Of a DNA stretch of 64,000 nucleotides, positions 1-13,212 are shown in pieces. Origin of the DNA: Sipunculus nudus. Its lineage: Eukaryota > Annelida > Sipuncula > Golfingiida > Sipunculidae. The stretch lies in the NCBI GenBank assembly GCA_026874595.1, contig CM049314.1:32885229-32949228 (forward strand). Reading direction: 5' to 3'. The translations under genes were made by a program, and so were the position numbers. Each line of letters starts with the position of its first letter. The first letter of the stretch is position 1. Under the pieces are notes generated by a model that ran no database searches, was not told the origin of the DNA, and worked only from the letters and a program-made list of their open reading frames with translations.

Positions 1-1027
1 TCTAAGTTATGGGCTACAAAAAAGATGACCAACGAAGAAACACAGCCAAAAATATGCGAATTAACAACCAAAACAGTGAGGAAGACGGAGTCACGAAGTC
101 ACAAAAAGTGATGACTTGTGGTTTTGGAAATCAAAATAAAAAAAATTATAAAAACATAACAAAGCTTTTTAGCTGATCCATATTGCGGCTATGAATGTTT
201 TCGCTTTCATTTGGTTTAAAAGCCTGGTCTCCGGTTTGTTCATATGTGAACATGAAAATATTTTAAGGATTACTTCATGCAATAACACTTAATACCTAAT
301 CTCCGAAAATTTAACTGAAATCGCCCAAATTATGACTTTTAATTTCTTTGACCACTCACTTTCTAGGATTGTAAAATGACCAATGGGTCATATGAATTCC
401 AAAAATGTGGGCAGAAGTCCTGATTACGCTTGAAAATTGTCCCAAGGTGCTTTAATTGGGTTTAAAATGTAAAAAAAACTCAACATTTTGCCTAAATTGC
501 CTTTAGTAGGATTATATTTTGTGTTCGGGAGGGGACCGGTGACCCCCCCCCCCCCCCCCATAAATGCCATATTGTCACGGCCTAGGAGGCTGAAACATGT
601 GGTCATACAGCTGCTTGGACAGACAGACGTACTGACGACGTCCTGCGGTATCATGGGAGCGTGTTTTCGGTGTTATTACCGCCTGATGGCCATTATGTCC
701 GTCTAGAAAACCCAATAATGACACATTTCTGTTAAAAATAGAATGCTGCGTGTCAGTTATGGACCGACACGCGGGCGAAGACAGATGGGTGCGCTGCCTG
801 GCCGAAAAACATTTTGACGTCTTGCATTATTCATATCACAATGAAGAAGCCTCTGAAAATATGAACATGCATAATGTTGGCGTGTGTGATATTAGCTAAA
901 AGTAAACATAGCACTAACAGTGGGCAAAGTGATTCATAACATATCTACAAAATATATATATATATCCACGCAGTTATGCGTGCACTGGCATAGGGGAACT
1001 TGATTATTGATTATAAGGTCATTTAAA

Positions 1028-1087
<60 letters not shown>

Positions 1088-2851
1088 ACGCATGTGTGCA
1101 CGCACTGGCACAGGTGATTTCGTTTGCGTGCCTACATGAATTTATCCCACGCTGTCCCAGGTGTAATGTTTTATTAATAGCCTATTAACTGAGACGGTCC
1201 ATCCCTCTTCCCTCCCGCCAAGTGTCATGTCTCTGCCCTCGCTTTCCGGACCAAGTGGGACGGAAACTTGTACAGATGTTATGAGATGAAGGGCCTCGTC
1301 TCCCATCATTTATAAAGCTAACATGTGAAAAAAGTGACACTCTTCATTGGAAGCACGCCTCTGTTTTGGAAAGTTTTAAAACTCTGTGATTCTGTATAAC
1401 GTTAGCTAATACTTGTTTAAACTTGTGACGTAGGCGTATATCAATGCGTATCAAACGCATGTTTGGCTATAACGCCCAATAAAAACTTACCCAGTTATGG
1501 TTACGTGTAAACATCTGATAACAACAAAAGCGTGCTTACTTTCAAATCCTGCCAATGTTGTCTGATTTAACTTAATCACCACTTTTCTGCACTATTTGCA
1601 AATTCAGACACATTTAAAGAAAAATATCATAGAATTCTTATTTATCAAATTCAACAAATATGACATTCATAAATATCTATTGTTTTGCTTATGTCTATAA
1701 TACATTCAAGCTCACCCAAAATGGCTTTCCGTTCATGTGCTTTCTACAGTCATAGATATCCGTGTATAACCGTGATTTGGTATAAATAATATTTTTTTGC
1801 GAACTCATATAAATAATACCAAAAATAAATGAACACAAAAACAATGGCACAACCCTTAACAAAATTGACAAACTCAGTGCTGAAATTTGAATATACAGAA
1901 GAACATTTTCCCACATACATAAACATGCAATTAAACATAAATTCCACAGAAGCTATTAGATCATTCTCTTGAGGTAAGATAGTTCTAACCATCTTAATTA
2001 AGGCATAATATTTTTAATGGATTGCGGGATAACAATGAATTGAAAATAAATTGAAACTAATAATGAATATACTTTGTGGGCGCATAATATAATGTTATTT
2101 TTTTGGCCGTAAGAATGATTCAAGTGACCAAAACAACAATGACAATTGAATATAGATCATAATATGTTATTTCGGAACATTACAACACTACTGATATTGA
2201 TAAACTAGTCAAATTTTCTACAGAATTATACTTTTTTTCGTCCGTTTTCGAAGTAACGTCCGATGTCTCAATTCATTATATCACTTATATTACATTATTA
2301 ATGTATTTGCATTCCTTTTGCAAATACAAAACTATTTTCACACAAATGTGAATCAATATGATTGCTACCAATGTATCAAATCTATTGTATAAAAGAGCTG
2401 ATAAATGTGATTAGAGGAAGGTCAGATAATGACCAGGATATACATGATACATAAAAGCCTTGACTTTATATACAACAATTCCACTGTGTAATTATTAATT
2501 TATAAGTAACTTTGCACAGCAAATATATATGTTAATAGGAATATCTAACATGGTGGTTTCAAAATAACTGAAACATCACCAATGAAACTGCGAATACCGG
2601 TATATGAATATAGATTCATGTACATATTTATAGATTTTAACAAAATAATGTGTTCAAATTACCTAAAAAAATACATATTTGGCTTTACCTACTTTTCATA
2701 TAGTTTGCTGACTTAACATGTGCAAAAATTTGTATAAAAACAAGCTACCACAACAATGTGTGAACATGGGGGGAAAACGTGCGCAAACTAAAAAAGTGTC
2801 CTCTCTGGAATAGTGAATCTTGGCTCAGTGGAATCTTCATGATCGGCTGTG
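1..2851. other. 3' flank and possible 3' UTR of ACER3; no other gene seen
   Basis: AT-rich sequence without recognisable coding exons on either strand; the predicted short ORFs have no familiar motif. It contains a 17-base poly-C tract (543-559) and TA-dinucleotide repeats near 949-965 and 1029-1088. The part nearest 2851 must include the 3' UTR of the ceramidase transcript. Confidence 0.6.
1029..1088. repeat. (TA)n microsatellite
   Basis: About 60 bases of nearly uninterrupted TA repeats, with one TTTA interruption. Confidence 0.95.
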
Positions 2852-2899
2852 TCAGTCTCTGTCGAGGACTCTGATCACAGGAATCACACCTCCATATAT
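2852..2899 (-). CDS. ACER3: ACER3 terminal coding exon and stop
   Basis: The acceptor is ttttatttttcag. In phase 0 it reads IYGGVIPVIRVLDRD and then TGA (2852-2854). The human C-terminus FGIWPVILFEPLRKH has the same length and a similar hydrophobic pattern. The 3' UTR continues to lower coordinates. I could not fix the polyadenylation site: no minus-strand AATAAA lies in the first kilobase, and an ATTAAA variant occurs near 2013-2018. A longer ORF in another frame across this exon (to 2745) does not fit the splice phase. Confidence 0.85.
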   Translation of the reverse strand: MYGGVIPVIRVLDRD

Positions 2900-4079
2900 C
2901 TGAAAAATAAAAGAATTGGAAATCCACCTTTACAAACTCACCTATTATGTTCTGATTCTTGCTTCTAACTGACACTGCCTGCCGTAGAATTATTTACTGT
3001 GATCTATATTGGAACCAATATTATATGGGAACCTCCCTCATATTTCAAATATTTCCCTGATCAATTGTACAAGCATACATAGAACATCCAACGCTATATA
3101 GAGTATAATCCTCTGCCCATGTTTTTTTAATAAAAACAGAGTTCATAAAAAGAAATACAATTAAAACCGGGGACTTCACGGAAAGCTTTGATACGTGTCC
3201 AGACTATAATGGAATGCAGTTGTTCAGGCTAATTAACACGTATGTAGTTGGTAAACGTATTCCTAAACCCCAGTCTGCAAAATTTCACCCTGTAGAGTTT
3301 TTAATTTGATTGTATCCATCTGCATGCGTGGTCCGATTGGGTATTCCGTATACGAACGCCTTATCTAAGCATTACGAATACTTGCCGTGGTCATGTGTTG
3401 GCATTCCTTACTCAATTAGGTAACAATCATGCAGCCACACTTAGTCAAGGCACAGGACAAAACGAAAACCAATCATTTTGTCAGTTTCAGGTTTCAGCAT
3501 TGGCTTTCCCCTGTCAGGTTGTTTAGTAAGAACATTCTCTATTTTCCACTCCCACAAGTTACGTTTCTGACACTTATCATTCGAAAAATAAGCATACTGG
3601 CGTTTGATTCAATTGTGAAACCCTATTTTATCATACACAAGTTACTTCTCTATATGTTATAAGCGTAAGTATCCGTAACGCGGAAAAAAATAGTAATAAA
3701 TGTTATTAATATTTTTAAATTTGTTAAATCCCGCTTTTGTTGCTAATATCAAAAAAATTTATCCTAACAAAAACTGAAATTGCTTGCAAAAAAAAGAGAA
3801 AATCTTTAGATATCAATCAGCTTTCAACACGGACTACGTACCATGCTTATACGAGCTTTTGGAAAATTAACAAGCTCACACGGACTACTTTTGTGAACTA
3901 CGGATACGGGCTATGCACTTACGGAAACTAGCTTAATGCAGTTTATTATGCAATCTTCACCTTCTTGTGTGTATAAACATTAAGACTGAAACTGTCACAC
4001 TATAATTTCATGACTTTTATTCATATGTTTATTATAAAATGTAAAAATACTGAAAACTTAAATTGCACTTACCTATTTT
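2900..4079. other. Intronic sequence, nothing recognised
   Basis: Part of the 16.7 kb last intron. AT-rich unique-looking sequence; no exon, RNA gene or named repeat seen. Confidence 0.5.
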
Positions 4080-4080
4080 A

Positions 4081-5470
4081 GAAAGAAAAGAAAAACAAAA
4101 GTTTCTAGGGGCGAGAGAACCCTGTTTTAGTGACAGAGAAATATCGGATAAAAGGTATCACAACCAGCTCTGTGATTTAGAGTTTCATCGTCATTCTGGT
4201 GAGGAAATATTAATGTAGATCCTGAGTGAGGTATAAATAATTACGAAGGCCGCGTGGGCAGCATTGTTCAGCAACGTAGGTATCCACTAATGAAGATGCT
4301 CGCATAAGTCCTGTGTATTTGTTTTATATTTCTTTATTAGTAAAAACGCAGTTTTGGGAAAAACCTGGGCATAAATAACTAATTTCAAAATCTGAAAGCT
4401 ACTTAAAATCTTGTTGTAGAAACATGCCATGCAGATATAGTTGAAAGCACTTGAGATAATTATGCTGTTTCTTTATTCATATTAGAATTTTTCACTTATT
4501 TTGTCCTCCATAGACCAGTGCTTTCTACTAGAAGAACAAGTCACCATAAACCCCGGCCATTAAGATTAGCTTATTAGAAAACGTGGTCCTAGGAAAATTT
4601 TGATCTTTGATTTTCCTGGCTTATTTATAGAAAGCTTCTACCATTATTCAAACACGTATAATCCAACAGAGATATAAGCCCATTTTTTGTATAATATATG
4701 CTTCATGTAAATAATGCATAATACAACTAAGTATTACAAAAAACTGTTGACCTTAAACCATAAAAAAAAGGTGCTTTCTACTAGAAAAAAGAAAAGAAAA
4801 ACAAAAGTTTCTAGGGGCGAGAGAACCCTGTTTTAGTGGCAGAGAAATATCAGATAAAAGGTGTCAAACCAGCTCTGTGATTTAGAGTTCCATCGTCATT
4901 CTGGTGAGGAAATATAAATGTAGATCCTGAGTGAAGTATAAATAATTACGAAGGCCGCGTGGTCAGCATTGTTCAGCAACGTAGGTATCCACTAATGAAG
5001 ACGCTCGCATAAGTCCTGTGTATTTGTTTTATATTTCTTTATCAGTAAAAACGCAGTTTTGGGAAAAACCTGGGCATAAATAACTAATTTCAAAATCTGA
5101 AAGCTACTTAAAATCTTGTTGTAGAAACATGCCATGCAGATATAGTTGAAAGCACTTGAGATAATTATGCTGTTTCTTTATTCATATTAGACTTTTTTAC
5201 TTATTTTGTCCTCCATAGGCCAGTGCTTTCTCCTAGAAGAACAAGTCACCATAAACCCCGGCCATTAAGATTAGCTTATTAGAAAACGTGGTCCTAGGAA
5301 AATTTCGATCTTTGATTTTCCTGGCTTGTTTACAGAAAGCTGCTACCATCATTCAAACATGTATAATCCAACAGAGATATAAGCCCATTTTTTATATAAA
5401 ATATGCTTCATGTAAATAATGCATAATACAACTAAGTATTACAAAAAACTGTTGACCTTAAACCATAAAA
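4081..5470. repeat. Direct tandem duplication, unit about 706 bp
   Basis: Two head-to-tail copies: GTTTCTAGGGGCGAGAGAAC occurs at 4101 and 4807, and the copies then match to ACCATAAAAA at about 4755-4770 and 5460-5470. By eye they differ at only a few bases per hundred. No transposase-like ORF or terminal inverted repeat is visible, so this is a recent local duplication or two units of a longer-period satellite. Confidence 0.9.
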
Positions 5471-7577
5471 ATCCTGAATGAGTATCCAAAATGAGATTTT
5501 CCTTCAATTCAGGATCCCAATAAATTTTCCCGAGAAAGCTAATTTTATACCAACTAGTTTGCTTATATTCATCCATCAACTGTTCATGAAAACAATGTCA
5601 TGGAAATGAAATTTTACACAGTTTTCTTCTTTAAAAAATCTGCAGGTAGAGCTTTTCGTAAATAATTCTGAAGCATTATAATTCCTTCCCCCATTTTTCT
5701 GATTTTTCAATATTTGCACCCTCACAAGATACTGATATAGAAATTACCACAAGACTGAAAATCCATTTCTGAAAATTTCAGAATGTAAGAATTAAAATGG
5801 CTATTAAATGGTTATCAATTGATGACCGTGTGCCAACCCCGAACTCTCTCCCATTTTCCTAGGCGAAAAATTAATATTTTTTCCATGGCCTGTTAGTGGC
5901 CACGTCTATTGAATAAGGATAACTCTGACCGTGGGATGAGCATGTTATTATTACGCCTATCATTCATAACCTGTTGTTCAGACATAAGAGCAAATCTCTA
6001 AGTTCTATTGCTATTTGAGCATTTTGTGATTCAGGCGGCCTTGAGGTTCATTCCGGGGACCTTCTACAGTCAAATGACTAAAGCTCAAGGCTATGTTCTA
6101 CCCTGAGAAATGAATGTTAAGTCCGGTACAAAGTCATCTGACCAACCGTGGCAACTGGTTGACTTTTACATAGTGAAGAATGTCAGGAGCTTTCAGACAA
6201 GGCCCTGGAGAAAGGCTGGATGAATTGCGTAAATTAAAGCACTATGGCTGTGAGCCAAGGAATGTCCCCAAGAGATGAGATACAACGTAGATGAGAGCTG
6301 ACAGCATACTCAAGGACGAAGGAAATGTCCCAGGGAAACAGGACGAACACATTGACTAAGCAGGCTTGTAAATACTCACATGGATTACATGTTTAGCGTA
6401 TCAAGATGTAAAAATTGTTATATTACTGTAATCTCTTGAAGAGTGTAGAAGGACATAATTTAAAAATATGTAAACATTAACACTTACAAGCGTAATATTT
6501 CGCGATGTTGGTGACTGTTGTAGGCTTTGTATTCTTGGGGTTAATTTTTTTGCACTATTACTTGAAGCAAATATCACAAACATTAAGCTATGTGACTGGC
6601 TATTTAAAAGAACGCCGGAAACAATCTGCACTCTCCCCCTGCAGAAAAAGAATGCCTATAAGCAGGGATGGTGCAAGAAGATGACAATTATCATGTCAGT
6701 CATGGGAGAACAAAATCAGATACTGTAACCAGGGAGTGAAGAGCTTGCTTTATATTAAACAGGACCCAGTAAGTGTACTGTGACATTTGAGAACAATTTA
6801 TATACAAAATCTCTCCTTGACCATGCAATTATGAAGACTCGTACTCTCAGATCCACCTATCCGTCCTTTTCTGTTAAGCGAGCAGGAAATGTACAGAATC
6901 ATACCCATTAGATTAGGACTTTGTTTTTTATTGATTGTTGGAGTCAAAATCTGACCTCCACAAGGTACTGGGCCTTCCATATACACCAGCAGCACAGGTA
7001 TAATTGTAAAGAAGAAGGTAATGTAGTCCATGTTGGCTGAGAATCGTTTTTTTTTTTTGTGGTAAGGATTCACAGAATAAGTAAAATTCTGTAAGCATGT
7101 GCAATGTTCACAACCAGTGTTTCCTTTAACAGTGAAAAAATTTATTCTGAAGTTCGACAGCTGAGACAATTAGTTACGGCCATCCTATAATATCTAAATT
7201 GAAGAGGGACATTTTGAGTAGCAATTAATCTATGACGGAAGGGTCGTATTGACGTTCGATGGCAGTGCTTTTGCAAATGTTGAGCCAGGAATTTGAAACA
7301 GGCACCCTTTAACAGTTCAACATTCAAAAGCCCTTACTTGTTTCAAGTGTTGTGTCAAGACCCATCTAATTTAGTAGTTTCTGATGATTAAGTGATGATT
7401 TATTTATCTATTCATTAATCTATTTTACATGATTTAATTTATTTTTTAAATCGAAATGTTTTAGTATATGCACGGCATCTAGATTAAGCATTTATTGTCA
7501 TATATTTTGTGAATTATAAGTGAATATAATAATTAAAGCAACATTTCCATCAAATTTAAACTTATAATAGAGTGTCT
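5471..7577. other. Intronic sequence, nothing recognised
   Basis: No coding exon, RNA gene or terminal-repeat structure found. The minus-strand ORF at 6798-7169 has no familiar motif and no splice-phase relation to the ceramidase. Confidence 0.5.
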
Positions 7578-7890
7578 GGAGCGTGGTGGCGTAATGGTTA
7601 GAGCGCTGAACTTGTGACCGCAAGATTGTGGGTTCGCGTCCAAAGTCTTTGCCACAAGGGTGCGCTCTCTCGACCCAGGAGTGAATGCATGGTACTGGTT
7701 ACGGGAGGAAGGCAAATGTAGAACGAATAACCGTTATGGCTGTTATGGCTGCTTGGGTTGTATGCTCTCCGGGGAGCCGAGAAAAACTACAAGAATGAAC
7801 AGACCTGAAAGACCAGGAAGGCAAAGTGTAAAGTCAGATGAGACTGACATGTTCAGTGATATCAGACTATAAACCCAGACTTTTTATCTC
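7578..7890 (+). mobile_element. tRNA-derived SINE
   Basis: The head contains pol III-type boxes: an A box (TGGCGTAATGG) and a B box (GGTTCGCGTCC), spaced as in a tRNA. The body (GGTTGTATGCTC, GGAGCCGAGAAAA, AAGAATGAACAG) recurs in both orientations at 55868-56395. That shared body downstream of a tRNA-like head defines one SINE family in this window. Confidence 0.85.
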
Positions 7891-7973
7891 CAAGAGAAGA
7901 TGTATTGGTACAAAGATCCGTTCATTTCAACCATATGTGCTTAGGCTGGATAGATTAACATTACAGTGAAACC

Positions 7974-8165
7974 CTGGGTTGCGGACACCCCTGTGGTGGA
8001 CCCCCACTTTAACGGACAGTCTCTGGAATGACCAAACGCTTTTACTAGTTTAAGAACCCTTCTTGGCCAGACACCAAAAGTAACCGACAGTCTTCGGGAT
8101 GACCAAACATTTTTACTACTTTAAGAAACCCTCTGGGTGGACCCCCCACTATTCAGGACAACAGA
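7974..8165 (+). mobile_element. One-ended pogo-like MITE remnant
   Basis: It begins TA|CAGTGAAACCCTGGG, the usual start of pogo/Tigger-related TIRs. Inside are repeated GGACA.. and GACCAAAC..TTTACTA segments. I could not find the matching right TIR, so the extent is approximate. Confidence 0.5.
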
Positions 8166-8280
8166 CACTTTTTGTCTGCCCAACAGTTAAAATTATGAGG
8201 CTAAGGGACACCTAATGTTGAGCTTCCCTTCACGTCTCATGACTTATAAATATTTAGACAGGTAGCAACAGTAAAAAAAA

Positions 8281-10487
8281 AAGTGACCCATGGGTCATGA
8301 CGCTCGGCTGCCAAGCATGACCTGCAACATCAAGGGCTGGAATTCACAACTTCCTGTCAAAAAAAGGAACCTATTTGCCAATTTTGTTGAAACATTTTAT
8401 GATTATTGAAATATTTATCACATATTTCTAGTTGAAACATGGTGACTTGATGGTCTGAAGCAAAATGTATGGTTATTGAGCTAACAGGAATGAATCACAT
8501 AGCTTAATTGATACCACAAAATACACTGACAAAAGGATTTCCAAGGTGGCTACCTAGCAGATATATTGGATTTCTGACAAGGCTGACATTTGATGTCACA
8601 CATCCTCCAATAACAGACCAAACTTGTGGCAATTTCTCCAAAGAATGTTACATTAATGAATGTCCAAAACAATTCAAAAGGCATGATCAGGTTGGAGAGC
8701 TCTCATATAAAATTTTTCGACATGCAAATGTAAAAAGTGTAAGACCAATATTATTTTTAATTATCATCTTGCTTTTAGGTGGGGTCAGCAGGGTAGGTAA
8801 ACTGCAAAATCTGAAAGAAAAGAAATGCAGGAAGCATCAGTAAACGTCTTGTAAAACTAATAAAGCCATCCAATATCCAGGTACAGACCCACAAATAATC
8901 AGAACAAACACTTGCTGGCATATCTGATGATTTGTGTAAAAAAAAATATTTAGATATCTAAGAAACTAAGTTTGTTACTATGATTCCATAAAATAAACTG
9001 CAAAATGTTCCCATCATCTTTATAAATCAGTAGCTAAACCATAATACAATACTCTAAGTCTTAAGCGTACCTCGGGCAACATAGTGCTTTTGTTATGCTC
9101 TAATGATGTTCTTATCTTTCAAAGGGCTGATACAATGGGAATCATATATCAAGTGTCGCTCACAATTACGGCCACACAGTGAGATGTACAAGTTGGAGTG
9201 CAACGGTTTATAAAAGAAAAATATAGATGATCTACAAAGTAAGTGTTTATTGTGAAAATTCCTGACCTTTGACCTTGGCCTGTTGCCCACATATCAATTT
9301 GATCCTTTCTAGAGTGATAAGTAATTAAACTACTTAAACACTTTAACTACTGACCACTTAAAACTGGAGTAATCACTTGGCAACCAATGTGTGAATAACT
9401 TTGACCTCCAACCTTTAACCTCCTGACCAGCTTACACTTAAATCAATAATTTATTTCTTCAAGCAAAAAGGCTAATAAATATGAAGTTTGAATCAAACTG
9501 AATGATGCATAGTTGGGGCATATGTGAAAGACTGGAGGTTTTGGATAAACAGTTTAGCTTGAAATATGTTCAAAAGCATTTGGGTTTAATACTGTGACCT
9601 TGACCTCTGACCTTTTGAACTCAACATCAATAGAGTTCTTCCCCTATTGGTAGGCCATATAAGACACATGGTAGGTATAGGTTGAAAAGTTTGCCTTAAA
9701 ATGACTCCACATAAGAAGTGGGTGTGGTGAACTTGACCTTTGACCTTAAAATCAACAGGTCTTTTCCCCTGTTGGTAGAGAAGCAATATGTCAATGCTGG
9801 AAGGTTTGGAAGAAAAGTCTGGCTTGAAATGTGTCCACAGCCTTTTTAAAGAAGTGAATCCTGTGATCTTGACCTTTGACCTTGTGACCTCAAAACCTAA
9901 AAGATTCTTCCCCCACTTGGTATGTGAGCCATATGTGAAAGATCAAAGGTTGGGATGAAAGGTTTGGATTAAAATGCATCCACAAGCTTTTCAAAGAAGT
10001 TGGTCCTGTGATCATGACCTTTGACCTCAAAATAATTATGGTTCTTTCCCTGTTGGTAGGTGAGCCATATGTGGAAGATGGAAGGTTTGGGATGACAATT
10101 TTGGCTAAAAAATGCATCCACAAGCTTTTCAAAGAAGTGGGTCCTGTGATCTTGACCTTTGACCTTGTGACCTCAAAAATATTATGATTTTTCCCGTGTT
10201 AGTGGGTGAGCCATATGTGAAAGATGGAAGGTGTGGGGTGAAAATTTAGGCTATAAGAATTAATTCTGGGGGTTCAAACACACCCCGTATTTTGGAGAAT
10301 ATAGGTCATAGTGACCTAATTTCAGGTTTGCAAGATCTTTAAGAACCTCCAATACTGCAAAGCCCTTACTGTTACAATTTGTGCCCTCCTAACGGAGAAC
10401 AGCTGGAGAGCTGGACGGACAGACAGAAGGACGACGGACATAGACACATCGCTATAGCACAGCTTGACTGAAAGGTAGCTGAGCTTA
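8281..10487 (+). mobile_element. Modular element E1 (B-type core)
   Basis: The head has the palindrome TGACCCATGGGTCA and then GCTCGGCTG. About 1.1 kb of head sequence follows, shared with the element at 40441. Next comes an array of about 145-bp monomers carrying TTGACCTTTGACCT (9590-10200). The tail has a GGAC microsatellite, a stem-loop and GCTGAGCTTAAAG. It lies in the last ACER3 intron, antisense to the gene. There is no transposase or helicase ORF, so it is non-autonomous. Confidence 0.85.
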
Positions 10488-12704
10488 AAGCCCAAAAGAC
10501 ATTTTCGCTCCATTTGCCTTTAAAGTTTGTTATCTGCAACTTTTATACATTTTATTTCCATTGTTTTTTAAAGTGTTGCCACAAAAGTATAAGTAACATT
10601 TTTTCTATATATGTGATACAAAAAATTAAAATGCCATAGTTCTTAAAAAATAGTTAAGAACCTCCATAGTATTTGTTTTAAGTCAGACATACCCTATGGT
10701 TGGCTAAAAACTAGCGGGGTTAAAATTTTGTGACTTCCATGTTTCATAGTTTCAAGATGGATTCATTTATGCCATCTTACAAAACAGTAACCAACACAAA
10801 GTATATATATATTATTGTACAATTTTTTATTTGGTGCACAAAATCTTATAAGTTGAACAAGGACTGCAGTGTCACATCAAACACTGGAATCTGTTGTGCA
10901 TTATTGGCCAATAAAAAACAACTAATTGTTATAATATGAGATACCAATAGGGCAACAATATAATTGTTTGTGTAATCAGTGCAGATTGGTCATCTTCTAA
11001 CAATGGTTTTTATTTTCGCAATAATTTCACTTTCGCAAATATTGTGAGTAAGGAACACTACGAACAAAAAGCCAACCGTAGTATTCAACAAGAGGAGCAC
11101 CTGCAATGATTTACTGTTTAGTACTGAAGCACATTCCCCTGGGCTGACTATGTGGAGGGACCCAATTTCCTTTGCAGTCCTTAAGTCACATATACTATAT
11201 TTTATGATCTTTGCCGCCCTGGAGTGAATGGAACTTGTTAAGCGACTCCTGAACAAAACACAGGCTGGATGGCATTATGTGATGTATAGCACGGCCAATT
11301 ACTGTATAAATCTACTGCACCAGATAATTAACTCTAGATTTTATAACATCTAAAATTAATGTTGTAATGTTTTTGTAACCTTACACTTACATCATGCACA
11401 CAATAAGCATTGTGTTGTCCCCTGTGTAAACTTCTTTGTAGCACAAAATGTATACTGGCCCAGTCAATGAAATGGCTCTTAATTGTTGCCTCTGACAGAG
11501 AAACCAAACGTTCTCTCACTGTATTGCACGTATAGTGTCAGTACTGCCACCTCTTGGTTATTTCTATAATTAATTACCACTCTCTGACCCTCTTATTTCA
11601 TCAACTGGTAAACTTGGGCCGTACCGGACAGTCAGCGCCATACATCATCGCCTCGCTGAACTAAGGTCTTTCCCAGTGATGGAGAGAGTAATTATAGTGG
11701 TCTTTCCCAGAATTTTTTTTTTCAAAACCAACATCTGTTATCAGGTAACCACCTTGTGGGCTTCTAGCTTGCTATTTATATACCCATTTAATCAGTCTTA
11801 ATATTTTAGGGTCCTCGGCTATTTTGAGTATGGCAAGACTTTCAACACTATATATAACCCTCAGCCTCAGTGATTCAGTGTGTCGCCGTTTATCAGACCA
11901 TCACTTTTCAAGGAAGGCCGGTTTGAAAATGTATCTCTAGCTCAGCCAATCAGCGTGAGATATTCAGGTCCACACGAGATGAACGCAGTCATGTGCCGGC
12001 TGGCTGAAACAATCAAGGCAATCAGCGTGTTGGCAACTTAACAGGCGCAAGACTTTCAAGTGTAACAAATACACCGTACAAAATAGATGTGACAGTGTCT
12101 ACAGTGCACTTACATTTGGCCCCTGGACCTTAGTGTTCGACAGCAGAGATATATCATAGGACATGAAGGTCCATGTATGGACTTACTAAAAACATGATTT
12201 CAGTGAGAATGTTACCAAGCAGGTTGAGCTGTCTATTGCCATTTGGACCGCTGCTAGCATCCACATAGCATGGCAACAATGCCATTCCCAGGAGGCGTGA
12301 CGGCTTGATATGCAAATGCAAGGAAATCATCAGGAGTCTTGTGACGCCCTAATATGTAAATATCAGGGATTCACCATACGGACTTTACAGGGCTTTAGTA
12401 ATACGAGCTGGTACTTAGTTACGTCTATCGGTACATGGAACAACGTTTTATATTAAGCATTTTAGTAGTCAATGTAAATACACTAAAGCCCAGGCAGGGC
12501 TACACAAAATGACATTTCCTTAGATCTAGGTCTGTGGCTCACTTTAGCAGAGACCTTACTTCAGCAAGCCTGATGGCCAGCTATATCATGTATTTGGAAC
12601 AAGTGCACTTGAGATGGGATTAAAATCATAACACCAAACTAAATCCATCATAACAGTACTAAACAGTACACTGAAATCACAACTGTTTATACATCTTTTT
12701 TGAG
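10488..12704. other. Intronic sequence, nothing recognised
   Basis: No exon or recognisable repeat structure. It is somewhat less AT-rich than its surroundings around 11580-12560. Confidence 0.5.
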
Positions 12705-13212
12705 TCTTAGTACAAGTCTGATTCCAAGCCACTTGAATCTGAGTACAAGTCTGATTCCAAGCCACCTGAATCTGAGTACAAGTCTGATTCCAAGCCACCT
12801 GAATCTGAGTACAAGTCTGATTCCAAGCCACCTGAATCTGAGTACAAGTCTGATTCCAAGCCACTTGAATCTGAGTACAAGTCTGATTCCAAGCCACTTG
12901 AATCTGAGTACAAGTCTGATTCCAAGCCACTTGAATCTGAGTACAAGTCTGATTCCAAGCCACTTGAATCTGAGTACAAGTCTGATTCCAAGCCACTTGA
13001 ATCTGAGTACAAGTCTGATTCCAAGCCACCTGAATCTGAGTACAAGTCTGATTCCAAGCAACCTGAATCTGTGTACAAGTCTGATTCCAAGCCACTTGAA
13101 TCTGAGTACAAGTCTGATTCCAAGCCACTTGAATCTGAGTACAAGTCTGATTCCAAGCCACCTGAATCTGAGTACAAGTCTGATTCCAAGCCACTTGAAC
13201 CTGAGTACAAGT
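12705..13212 (+). repeat. 33-bp minisatellite, 15 units without indels
   Basis: TACAAGTCTGATTCCAAGCC recurs every 33 bases from 12711 to 13206, giving exactly 15 periods. The main variation is C or T in CCAC(C/T)TGAA; one unit (around 13055-13075) has AGCAACC and TGTGTAC. The period is a multiple of three and the unit lacks stops in several frames. This creates long ORFs on both strands, for example an 11-residue period SDSKPLESEYK on the plus strand. None has a good start context, and TAG stands just before the array in the SDSKP frame. It lies in an intron and is best read as non-coding. Confidence 0.95.

Noticed and set aside
2745-2975. 76-codon minus-strand ORF over the last ACER3 exon
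   Set aside because: It is in a different frame from the one required by the intron phase; the ACER3 frame gives a C-terminus resembling human ACER3.
8780-8850. Exon-like QFTYPADP segment with a CAG acceptor, also at 41275-41320
   Set aside because: It occurs in the shared head of B-type elements E1 and E7 and is interrupted in one copy; it is a repeat, not a gene exon.
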